Positions 10,720-21,300 of a DNA stretch of 64,000 nucleotides are shown here, one piece after another (position 1 is the first letter of the stretch; every line of letters starts with the position of its first letter). The translations under genes and the position numbers were made by a program. Source of the DNA: Potentilla sterilis (taxonomy: Eukaryota; Streptophyta; Magnoliopsida; Rosales; Rosaceae); the NCBI GenBank assembly GCA_963682095.1, contig OY821754.1, positions 25,891,853 to 25,955,852 on the forward strand, read 5' to 3'. The notes beneath the pieces were generated by a model that had not been told where the DNA came from, ran no database searches, and saw only the letters and a list, made by a program, of their open reading frames with translations.

Positions 10720-11264
10720 GATCAGTAATACTTCAGCTGTACTGTTCTGTAGTTCTGCTACTATTATAGCAACTTAGCCTAAACAAATGGTATTATCATG
10801 TCCATAATAATGTTCAGCATCTTTTGCTTCGTTTAGTGATCGGCTACCATTGGAAATAAAAAAAACACGTACATGCAGTTCATCTCTGTACTTACGGGCT
10901 GGTGCTGACCGATTAACCAAGTTCTGGCTTCTGTAACCCCTGTGTTGCTCTCTCTCTCTCTCTCTCTCATGTAATGAAAAACAATGAAAGTGAAAGCTAG
11001 CTAGCAAGGGAGAGGATTCTAATACCATTCATTCTAGCCCCACAGAAAATAAACTGTTAAGAGATACACAAAGAGATTAGATTCGCAGATAAAAGAGAAA
11101 CGAAATATTATGTTCCTCGTAGCATGGAAAATATAAAATAGCATGCAACTAGCTTAACCTGGCCTAGACACATCTGTCCACCAACGTTCCCTTTTGAACT
11201 AAACAAGTCAATTTGGGATATATGATGTACCACATCTTTAACTCCACAAATCAGTTCGTACTGT

Positions 11265-11299
<35 letters not shown>

Positions 11300-12453
11300 G
11301 GTTTCTTAATTCTTATTGTTCACACCAAAAGGAAAAAAAAAATGACTTAATGCTGGTTCCTTTGTTCCTCATCCACACAGTGCCATTCACCACTGCTTTT
11401 ACTTATGCTGGTTCCCCTTTTATTATTTGTCTTCTTCGCTACTAGATAAAGTGTCCTCTTGAATGTCACACCCTGCAAATAGATCAATATTGCTTTCAAT
11501 TCTTTGGTCTGAAATTGCTATCAATACTTTAGAATCATGGTTATCTATGAGAGTTGCTCTTTTTCTTACTGTTGTTTTTTCATATACGCAGGAGGCTTGG
11601 CATTGGTACAAAACTAGTCAGACATTTAGAAGAATGGTGCAAGCTGAAGGGAGCTGAATATGCATACATGGCCACAGACTGCACCAACGAGGCTTCAATC
11701 AATTTGTTCACCCTGAAATGCTCATACCAAAAGTTTCGCACGCCCACCATCTTAGTCCAGCCAGTTCACGCTCACTACAAACCAATACCTTCCACCATTG
11801 TCATTGTTCGACTACCTGCCTTCCTAGCTGAGTCGATTTACCGTCAAATCTATGCCCACTCTGAGTTCTTCCCGGAAGACATAGATGCCATTTTATCTAG
11901 TGCACTAAATTTGGGCACTTTCATGGCCCTGCCCAGAAAATACCTTCGGAAATGGGACCCTCAGAAAAGCACTTTTCCCCCTAGTGCTTTTGCCATCCTC
12001 AGCGTTTGGAACACCAAAGAAGTGTTCAAGCTACAAGTGAAGGGAGCGTCGAAGTTGACACAAGCATGTTGCGTGGGAAGCAGACTAGTTGATGCATGGT
12101 TTCCATGGCTGAGACTGCCTTCATTTCCAAACGTTTTCAAGCAATTCGGGGTGTATTTTATGTACGGGTTACATGCCGAGGGCAAGCAAGGGTTGCGGTT
12201 GATGAAGGGTTTGTGTAACTTTGTGCACAATGTGGGTAGGGATGACCATGGATGTGCTGCTGTGGTGGCGGAGGTGAGCCAGAGAGACCCAGTTAGAGAG
12301 GCAATCCCACATTGGAGAAAATTTTCATGGGCTGAGGACATGTGGTGTGTCAAGAAGTTCACAGAGGCCAAGCAAGGAATGCTGTCGCCATCGGACTGGA
12401 ACAACTCTCGACCATCTTCAACGACGATTTTTGTTGACCCTCGTGACTTTTAA
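10167..12453 (+). CDS. HLS1-like: HOOKLESS1-like GNAT-family N-acetyltransferase
   Basis: Three exons, 10167-10382, 10546-10676 and 11592-12453, join through GT-AG introns to a complete 402-residue protein, the same length class as Arabidopsis HLS1 (403 aa, from memory). Near the N-terminus is VVVREYSEESD, then SLVTDLLGDPKCRIRH. The acetyl-CoA loop motif of GNAT enzymes is visible across the exon 2/3 junction as RRLGIGTKLV. Further HLS1-type blocks are SINLFTLKCSYQKFRTPTIL, FFPEDIDAIL, FGVYFMYGLHAEG, IPHWRKFSWAEDMWCVK and the terminal IFVDPRDF. HLS1 is needed for apical hook formation and differential growth and is thought to be a nuclear acetyltransferase. The ATG at 10167 fits the TATA box. 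No break was seen; intron 2 (915 bp) has CT and TA repeats. Confidence 0.93.
10681..10720 (+). repeat. (CT)n microsatellite in HLS1-like intron 2
   Basis: An almost pure CT run a few bases after the splice donor of intron 2. A second short CT tract lies at about 10950-10969. Confidence 0.85.
11268..11297. repeat. (TA)n microsatellite in HLS1-like intron 2
   Basis: About 15 TA units near the middle of the intron. Confidence 0.85.
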
Positions 12454-12645
12454 CAAGGACTAGTGATGTTCTTAGTATGTTTAATCTTCACAGAATGCCA
12501 AGTGTTTATAGTCTTAATTACTTATTATTAGTTTGGAAGTGGTAATCTTGAGATCCAAAAATGAATGAAACTAGCCAATAATTTCTATCATTATCTTTGG
12601 GGCAGATAAATTTGTTGGGTGGTAAAAGTAAAACAATGAGATTGT
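12454..12645 (+). other. 3' flank of the HLS1-like gene
   Basis: Probable 3' UTR. Candidate poly-A sequence AAAAATGAATGAAAC near 12560. There is no other gene before the LINE duplication at 12646. Confidence 0.45.
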
Positions 12646-12818
12646 TCACTACTTTTTTTTTGAGGGAGAAGACGTCAAAATTCATTAAGAAAACTTAAAC
12701 AGTACAATGGAGGGGCATTCCTCCACCATGAAGACTGAATACCCGAATCGAAGCAAACTTTGCTACCTTAAAGTGTTGGCTTCCCTATAAACATGAGTAA
12801 ATCTAGAACCTGGCAAAG

Positions 12819-13215
12819 TGTTGGAATCCATGTTAGAATTCACAATACTTCTCGTTGCGCACTGGCGAGTGTGATCAGCAACCAATTCGACGTAGCGAAT
12901 GAAGTATATCACACTGTTCACTTGGTGAATAGTGTTTGAAGAAGAGTAGATGAACTGAACTTATGCAGTCTTTTCTTTAATCTAAAATTCTCAGAGATTA
13001 CAGTGAAAACACTTCCCTTTTATAGGGATACAAAGTAACCTACAAAATATCTTAAGGTAGGTAAACTAGAGATTAACTTGACAAATTATAGTAATATGAT
13101 ACTACAAATATCTAGATGAAAAATCTCAGTGGAATGAACAGTAGATAATTGCTGGAAAGCATATAAACTTTTCAGTCTAACTCCTAGTTCACCCAGAAAA
13201 ACATTAACTTTAACA
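12819..13215 (-). mobile_element. Solo LTR inserted in the LINE
   Basis: The 397-bp block begins TGTTGGAATCC and ends TTTAACA on the plus strand. Flanking 5-mers CAAAG (12814-12818) and CAACG (13216-13220) match at four of five positions. Leaving out the block plus one 5-mer restores the RNase H frame of the host LINE exactly. On the minus strand a CTATAAAAGGG box lies in the middle, so the LTR is probably minus-oriented. The family is unknown; Copia-like ends are my guess. Confidence 0.7.
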
Positions 13216-13599
13216 CAACGCTGTCAAGGTAAAAGAAATATCATCAACAATTCGACCCAATGTCGAAGTATCCTCCACCAACGAATCGACTGCTTGCACT
13301 AGTTGTAAACAGTCAGATTCAAAAATAATTGGACCAAGAATATGCTCCACAATCAAAGAGCAGGCCAAACGAGAGGCCTCTGCCTCAACCACAAGTGGAG
13401 TCGTAACATCCACTATAGTAACAGAAGCACCAGCAACTATATGACATACATGATCTCTAACAACAACCCCTACCTCTCCTTTGTGCAAGAAACCATCAAA
13501 AGCACCATCAATATATACTTTCAACGAACCTGGAGGAGGAGAAGACCAATGAGACTTCATGCGACGTTGCTTAGGGAGTTTAGGTTTCTGTACTGCCAT
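13216..13599 (-). pseudogene. LINE ORF2 RNase H domain
   Basis: The motif order is KVYIDGAFDGFLHKGEVGVV, VVEAEASRLACSLIVEHI and IIFESDCLQLVQAV, with catalytic acidic residues in DGAF, EAEA and ESDC as in the plant RNase H-like RVT_3 family. The frame is cut after FTLTAL by the solo LTR and continues beyond it at 12814 and below (PGSRFTHVYREANTL). Confidence 0.8.
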
Positions 13600-13819
13600 A
13601 TAGGAATGAAAAGAAGCTAAAGTTTGACAGAAAATCTGTGAAACAGAACATTATGTTCTATTCCAAAGCCTTTGGTTTCTCTCCTTTCATACTCCCAAAT
13701 TAACATCAAGAGGAGAGCAAAATCATTAACTGAAATGGAGATTCCAGCTGCAACCAACCACTCTAAAAGAGAACTCGAGGGCAGAAGCAAGACACCGCGT
13801 AAAGAGGGGACTAAGCTGA

Positions 13820-14667
13820 TCACATCTCGAAGAAAATATAGCAGTCTCTAGAAATATGATCTAGAGTCTCCTCCTCTGCGTTGCAAAAAAAAAAGCAACC
13901 ATTGACGATAGAAACGCTCTTTTGCCGGAGTTGCGATGCAGTAGGTAGAATGGAAGAACAAACCTTCCATATGTGGACCTTGACTTTGCCAGGAACCTTA
14001 GCATCCCAAACCTGACGCCAATGACTCGGTTCAATATCGTTACCCGAACTGGAACTAGTAGCTGACACCAATTGCGGATGCAAAACAGAAAAGGCTACCT
14101 TATATGCACTCTTTGTTGAAAAGAAACCCTTCTTATCATAGCGCCACACCAAACGATCATGAACCACACGTCGACTTAGAGCAATTGAGTAAATCAAATT
14201 CGCTTCCTCTTCCGGAAAACTAGTAGCAATCAAATCTTTATTCCAGACTCCATCATGTAACAGTTCATCCACAAAAGTAAAGAGAGGAAGGACCATACTG
14301 GACTGGACGAAAAAGAGTTGGCCTAGGCAACCAAGGAGGAGGCCAAATCCGAACCGACTGACCATTACCAATCTGCCACCTTGCACCACTGTTTAAGACA
14401 ACTTTAGAGGCAAAGATGACTCTGCATCCATGAAAGAAGCATTGGGGAAGGAGCGAGCTTTAAACAGACGGCTCACCAGAGAGTCTGGATGCTTCACAAA
14501 CCTCCAACCCTGCTTTGCAAGTAAAGCTAAATTGTGAGCATATAAAGCACGAAACCCCATACCCCCCTCCTCCTTAGATCGACACAACCGCTCCCAAGAC
14601 ATCCAATGAATTTTTCTTTCATTCGATTTACAACCCCACCAATACTTGACGCACATTTGATAGTAGC
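13820..14667 (-). pseudogene. LINE ORF2 fragment: RT C-terminus and zf-RVT
   Basis: The first part reads SNERKIHWMSWERLCRSKEE then GGMGFRALYAHNLALLAKQG, the usual region after the RT core. A frame change near 14390 leads to DRLVWRYDKKGFFSTKSAY and KVPGKVKVHIWKVCSSILPT, with a Cys-rich HISRDCYIF end. These are zf-RVT hallmarks. It is truncated at the 5' end by incomplete reverse transcription. Confidence 0.8.
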
Positions 14668-14676
14668 TCACTACTT

Positions 14677-15300
14677 AAACCACTTAGGTGTAAGTTTTAT
14701 TCAACAATTTTGGCCGATATGTATGTTTTGTGGGTGTTTTACCTTTTAACGTCTTGTCATGAAAGATAAACGTTGCGATCTTTACAGAAAATATAATATG
14801 GTGTAGCTAAAGCAAAAGTGGTGAGTTAACTAAATATTTATTTAGTTCCAGTTCCATTCTAATTTGGAATTGGTCGTGGTGCTAGTCATATGGCTACTGT
14901 ATATATAGCATATATTTGTTCTCATGTGGTTTGCTCTCCAACAAATGTGCCCATCCAGATATCAAGAAATCCATCTTTTATAGCACTACCAATGTAATTC
15001 CAAGTGAAAAATTATCCTTCTTCTAGGATGCGTTGCAATCTAAGAAAAGGGTTACATCCAGTATTATGCCTTCAGCTTCAGTTCATAAGAAGTCGCGTAC
15101 ATATTCATTCACCAGATGATGCTAATCTTCATAGAAGTCAGGCAGCTACGTTAAACCCTAATATTAATTGGTTCCCAAGTCACGTTGAGGATTATGCAAA
15201 GGTACTACCTTAGTACCTTGCAGTAATATAGCTTCTATTGAAGGTCAAACTCCCCCATCGCTAAAAGTCAGCAATGAGAACAGCAGTACTTGCTGGGTAA
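14677..15300. other. 3' flank of the ABCC transporter gene
   Basis: Between the LINE and the transporter stop codon. I see no convincing gene. The part nearest 15301 is likely 3' UTR of the minus-strand transporter. Confidence 0.5.
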
Positions 15301-18300
15301 TCACATTGTAGACGCTTTAGCAAAACTGGAGAATCGGGAGAACTCGTTCAGTAGGAGAGCCTGCGGATTTCCTTGTTCAACCTACAGAGGGGGCAACCAA
15401 GGAGGTATAAGGATTTTTCAAGAACATCTTGTCTGTAAATTTAAAGGACTTGGAAGGTGCAAAATATACTCCACGTCATCACATAGCATGATAAAATAGA
15501 TAATTACCCAAAACTACAATTTTGTACTCATAATTACCAATTACAAGATCTGATTTTTTTATACCACTAGCAGGATTTAACACTAACAGACTTTTAATCC
15601 GTCCAATGTTAAATGACATAATTAACCCTGAAAATCTAAAAATTACAACATATGCCATCTATATATAATTAAAAAAAAAAAAAAAAAACCCACAAATCTC
15701 TCATCTGCTCCTCAAAACCCGACCCAAACCAAACCCTAGATCTGAGATTGAGATTGGAGGCGGCGAAGGGAGGCGGCGAGCGGCGAGGCGGGCGGAGGCG
15801 CGAGGCCGGCGAAGGCACGAGGCTGCGAGCGCGCGAGGAGTTGATCCACTCCTCCTTCTCCTTCTCAGTATCGGCGATGAAGTAGATCTGAGATTGAGAT
15901 TGGAGGCGGCGAAGGGAGGCGGCGAGCGGCGAGGCGGGCGGAGGTGCGAGGCTCGGTGAGTGGAGGGGGTGACGTGGGAGTCTTTGAACCAGAAGAGCTT
16001 GCCTTGCTTGAGGACGAACCAGCGGAGGCTAGGTGAGGCGAGGCCTGGCGCGGGGAGGCGAGGCAGGCCGGAGCAAGGTGCGAGGGGAACTGAGGAGCGA
16101 CGACGGCAGAGGCGCGAGGCGCCAGCGAGCGAGGCAGAGGCGCGAGGCGGCAGCGAGCGAGGCAGACCTCTCCTCTTCTCCTTCCCGATCTGGAGCCACC
16201 GACACTCTCCTCCTCCTCTCCTTCCCGATCTGAATCTGGAGGCGCGAGGTGGAGGCGCGAGGCAGCGACATGACGACGACGACAACCACTGCTCCCTACT
16301 CCCCCACCTCCGCCGACCTCCCTCTGCCGCCGCCGCCAATCTGAAGCCTCTCTCTCTTGCGTGTTGTTTGATTTTTGTGTATTGGAATTTTTGTTTGTGT
16401 GTTGAATTTTTGCTTGTGTGTTGGTTAGGGTGTGGTGGGATTTGGTGGTTGGGATTGGATCGGTGGAGGCCGGTTTGTGGAGGAGTGAGGGATCTGAATT
16501 TTTTTTTGGGAGAATTAGGGTTTTGAGTGGGAGATATTGAGGGTCAGTAGTATTGGAGCGCGGCGGAGGACGGTGGAGCTACTGAGGGTCAGTAGTATTG
16601 AAGCGCGGTGGAGGACGGCGGAGCTACTGAGGGTCAGTAGTATTAAGACGGCGGAGCTACTGAGGGTCAGTATATTAGGTTGACTTCTGAGGGTCAGTAG
16701 CATTAGGCTCACTGAGGGTCAGTAGTATTAGATTGAGTTCTGAGGATCAGTAGCATTAGACTTAATGAGGGTAATTGTGTAATTTAAGACTTAACTGATT
16801 CTGTTAGTTTTGGATGGAACCTTGTTAATAGTAATTTAAAAAGAGGACCTTGTTATTGGTAATTATGTACCCAAAATTGTAGTTTTGGGTAAAAACCCCT
16901 ATTACTACTTGTAACAAATAACATCTTGTTGTTGCACCGAAACATATATATGTAGACTAATTTTATTTTCTCAACTGGATTATGGCAAGTTTTGTTTCAT
17001 TATATGTTTGCTCTCAACTATAAAGTAAGGAAGTATTCATCATTGGGGACACAATCAAACTACCAAACACATGCCACATGAGCATTTCGAAAAACGGTTT
17101 TCACTTTTCTTTGATACATATTTATATCTTCATGCATATTTCTGGAATACAATAATGGAAAAGATCCATATGACTTACCAGGATACCATGATCTAGGATC
17201 ATGACATTATCCATACTCAAAACAGTGGAAATACGGTGAGCAATTGTGATAACTGTCATGCCTCTGCATTCACTAGATATGGTTTTTTGTAAGGTAGATG
17301 CTGTTTGAGTGTCAACACTAGCTGTGCATTCATCCAAACAAAGGACCTGAAAATTTAGTGTTAGTCTTCATTTGTAAATAATATTAAGTATTTGTTCCCA
17401 ACAGGAACCATGCAACAGAGCTGCTCCTGCATAACCACATCCAAAGTATGTCCACAGTCCATGTAAAATGTTTGGGCTTTTATTGCAAGGCCAAACTGTA
17501 TCTATTTACAACTAAATTTGTATATTGATTAGAGCTTTAGAAAGCACTCTCTATTTAGATTCTCAGGGTAACAGTATAGAAATGTAAATTTGAATTAAGT
17601 CCAGTTTAAGAAATTTTGGTTGCTCAGAGAGAAGATTGAAAAAAGGAAGTCTGAAATCTAGAAGTTCATTCAAACAAAGCACTTTTAACCAGATTGAGAT
17701 GGTTGCGAACACGACTAGGGCTGTGCCACTGATTCATGTTAAATGGATCCTTGGTGAAACAAAAGCCCTGATTCATCCATACACAGAGAAATAAGGAAGG
17801 TACTGCCTATAATCAAGAAATCCATTGTATAAAATTGAATAATTCAGAAACTTAGGCAAGTGCTTTGATATAAATGGCAATTCACGGTATGGTTATTTTA
17901 TATTTCTGTTCCTCAAGCATTATTGCACTCTCGTTAGTGTAGAAAATGTGGAACATCTTACCTTTGAAGATTTGAGAAGTGCACGGACAAGGCAAAGAAG
18001 CTGCCTTTGCCCTACGGAAAATGACATTCTAGATTCACGTAGGTGAATATCCAGACCTCCTGCTGTTTCTACTTCTTCTTTGACATGGCACCTCTCCAAA
18101 GCCTTCCATATTTTCAAGTCATCACTCAGCCTGAATGGATCCAGATTGTCCCTACATATTTGGGAGACATACATGCAGATTTACTGATTAATGGTACGAG
18201 TATCTTATAAACAAACAAAATGTATTACAGTTCATAGGCTTTTAGCTAAAAGAAATTATAAGACTCAGCATTCAGTATCAAATGAAATTAAATAACCAAA

Positions 18301-21300
18301 GTACATGACACTTCAAGTACCTTAATGATCCTTCAAATAAAAAAGGAGTCTGAGGAACAACAGAGAAATGCCCACGGAGATCCCTGATAGGAGCATTAGC
18401 TATGTTTATATCATCCACAAGAATACATCCTGTACATATTGGTGTAAGGCGGAAAAGGGCATTCAAAACACTAGATTTTCCAGCTCCCGTTCTTCCAACA
18501 ATACCAACCTGATTGATAATCAAGGGAAAATTAATAGACCGCCAAGCGAACTTTGACAAGCAAACACGTAATCATTCATTGAAATATTTTGACAAGATTA
18601 ATTCAATATCAGGCTAACTATCTGCTCTTACATGCATCCCTCCATCAATAGTAAAACTAATATCACAAAGTGCAGCGGGAAAAGATGGCTTGTATCTCAA
18701 AGTAACGTTTTGGAATTCGATCCTTCCTTGAAATGGCCAATTGCAGTTTAAAGACTGAAGCCCATGAACTTCTTCTTGAGGAACCTCCATATACTGTTAA
18801 GTGTTAACTATAAGTCATAAGTAATTAGTAGGAACATATATTAGACGAAAGTTCATCTCTGTACCTCAAGAGCTCTTTCAATGGAAACCATTTCTTTCTC
18901 TGTTTCAGTAAAACTTGTCAAAAAGCTTCCCAGTAAATTCACAACTGGAGCTGCATAAGATAGAGCCAAACCAACCTATAAAAGAATGTGCATCCATCAA
19001 TTCTCATTTTAATTTGATACGAGGGTAATGATTACAAGACTTCAGCTTTTCATTGTTTTTGTCTGTTTTATTGCTTTTATTTCCCCCCTCCTTTTTGATA
19101 GGACATACTGTGTCAAATATATAAAGTTCATAAGAGCTTACCAGCCCTGGGGTACTGAAACCGATTGGTATTTCCCCATGAGATCCGAGAACAGCCATAA
19201 TAGCAACAAAGGAGATGATAAATGCTGCTAACAACTGAAAGAACCTCAAATGTTAGTTAAAAATGTTGTGATAAACTGTATTCGGATACCATTATACCAA
19301 ACTATTAGGGTGTGGGCAAAAAAATATTGTATAGTCTAAAGCTCCCCCTAAAATCTAGGTATCCCGCTACTAGAGCTGATCATAGGCTCTAACTCACATT
19401 GTATTTTCAAGGATTAACGATTTCTGTGGTTTTACCACTGCTTTTAACAGGTGATATTTAATCTATTTTTACAAAATTTAAAGACTATACGTACCACTCT
19501 TCTTTTAAGCAAACAAATCTTAAGCATCATAGCCATCCATATGCTCTTAGAAACAATGATGAGTTGCAACTAAATTTGAACCCAATTCGCTTTAGATGAT
19601 AGGAATAAAGCTTCATACTTCAAATGTGTAGTACTTATAAATTTGGCAAAGTAAAATAAATATTAGATAGAACAATTATACCTGAAGACGTAGGGAAAGC
19701 CACAAACTTGCATTTAACTCTGTGTAGGAAGTTTGTTGATACAATTTCACCTGGTCAGTGAATCTGGCCAAAAATAAGTCCTGTCCACCAAATCGAAGAA
19801 GCTTAAGCTGTTAGGAAATGGGTCAACAATGTATATCAAGGTATTATCCTAAGAAAAATCCCACCTTGCATCTTGCAAATCAACAAAAGGAAAAAGGAGT
19901 AAGGATCGGAAGTTTCATACAGAAAATGTCCTACCACTAGAACTTTTATACCATGTTAAAGAACCCCTCGACCACAAAAGCTGTAGCTGCTAGGAAGTCA
20001 ATATTATTCATCACAATCAAAGGATAAAACTAACAAACAAGGCGGCATTAGCAGTTCGCAAAAAATGGTACACTGTGCACTATAAAAAATATTTAAAAAA
20101 TAAAAGGTGAGAAGTTATACTCGACCCATGTTATACTAAAGAACTAGAATAAGTTGTATTGTTCTATTGATACCTTGAAATAAATTCATGAAGTGAAACA
20201 CAATAGTATTCAAATAGGCCCAAAATGTGTGCAGTCAACACTACTTCCACTAGGGCCATTACGAGCTCTCTCAACCTTGTCTCTAGATCACCTGTCAATC
20301 TTCTTTTTCCCAGGCTCGTTGCCTGGGACTACTCAAAATTCATGATAGTAATAAGCTATGTCTCCTAAAAACATATAACCTATCAAGTTTAGGGTGGTGG
20401 TAGTGCACCTGTGTGCATGGGCACCCATGAGTTTTTTTTTATTATTGTACAATCTAATGCAAGACATCAGTGAATGAACAATGTTAGTTATTACTTGTCA
20501 GCCAGTTCATGATCTACCTCAGACTTGAATGCCCGTATAGTTGATGATCCATCAAGTGTCTCTGTGAAGGATGTATATATGGGAGATCGAGACACACTGT
20601 CCAGTCTTCGCAATTCTCTAGATGTTGACCTGTAGAAGAACTGTAAAATTTGTCTGGTTACACAAGTGTAGAGTTTTCATTGATCAGACAGCTCTAACTT
20701 TTATTCTAGTTTAAAATGATTTCTCAGACATTGACAAGATCTACAATATCTTCAAAATCAGAGATGCAATCTACACATTTGTAGGCCTAATCAGATCAGG
20801 GCAGTTTTAGATTTAACTGCCAAATTTATGCTCCATCACTCTAACCAGTGTAATCATGTTGGTTTACCATACTTCCCAGAAATTGGAATCTTGGATTTAT
20901 TTCTTCGTTATATTTCCATTTACCGAGAATGAAGGTTCAAAATCTTGAAAGAATAGTTCTGCAAAAACTTTCATTGAAATTTCTGCTCCTTCACCTATTA
21001 TGCAGTTGCCTAAAATGTTAAAGATTCATTATTCTTTACATAAAAATACTAAAGGCCAACCTGGGAATATCAAGGGACAAGGGTCATTAGTTAGTCTACT
21101 ATAAACAGAAGCTTGTGAATATGTTGAGAGTCAATGATCATGTTTTATAAATACTTTTTTTTTTCCAGAGTTCATTTATTTCCACCTATCAGAGTCCGTT
21201 GATTCTTCTCCGATGCAATGAACTTTCCCAGACTTGTTTAGAAAACTGTAGGTCCCACCTCTAATGGCATTTGGATAATCAATAATTCTCATCCTACTGG

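Larger units (their letters stand above)
12655..14667 (-). mobile_element. 5'-truncated L1-type LINE, interrupted by a solo LTR
   Basis: The minus strand carries the C-terminal part of an ORF2 protein: the end of the RT region, a zf-RVT domain and an RNase H domain, then a 3' tail ending in poly-A (plus-strand T-run at 12655-12660). A 9-bp duplication, TCACTACTT, flanks it (12646-12654 and 14668-14676). It is 5' truncated, as most LINE copies are, and was later split by a 397-bp LTR at 12819-13215. Confidence 0.85.
15504..16892. mobile_element. GC-rich Mutator-like (Pack-MULE-type) element in the last ABCC13 intron
   Basis: The left end starts TTACCCAAAACTACAATTTTG; the right end is its inverse, with the similarity extending more than 50 bp inward (ATAATTACCAATAACAAGGTC and on). 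The interior is strongly GC-rich, unlike the AT-rich surroundings, and has a fragment of a PH-domain gene plus internal duplications such as AGATCTGAGATTGAGATTGG at about 15738 and 15885. There is no transposase. Long inverted ends plus a gene scrap suit a Pack-MULE, but I found no target duplication, so the superfamily is inferred. Confidence 0.65.

Noticed and set aside
11961..12404. Minus-strand frame of 147 codons
   Set aside because: Shadow of exon 3 of the HLS1-like gene.
15290..15499. Plus-strand frame with NHIVDALAKLE, at first sight an RNase H end
   Set aside because: It is the antisense shadow of the last ABCC13 exon (15301-15381), whose frame and splice acceptor fit exactly.
15960..16526. 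Plus-strand frame of 188 codons in GC-rich DNA
   Set aside because: Low-complexity Arg/Ala/Glu sequence opposite the PH-domain scrap; long frames are expected by chance in GC-rich DNA.
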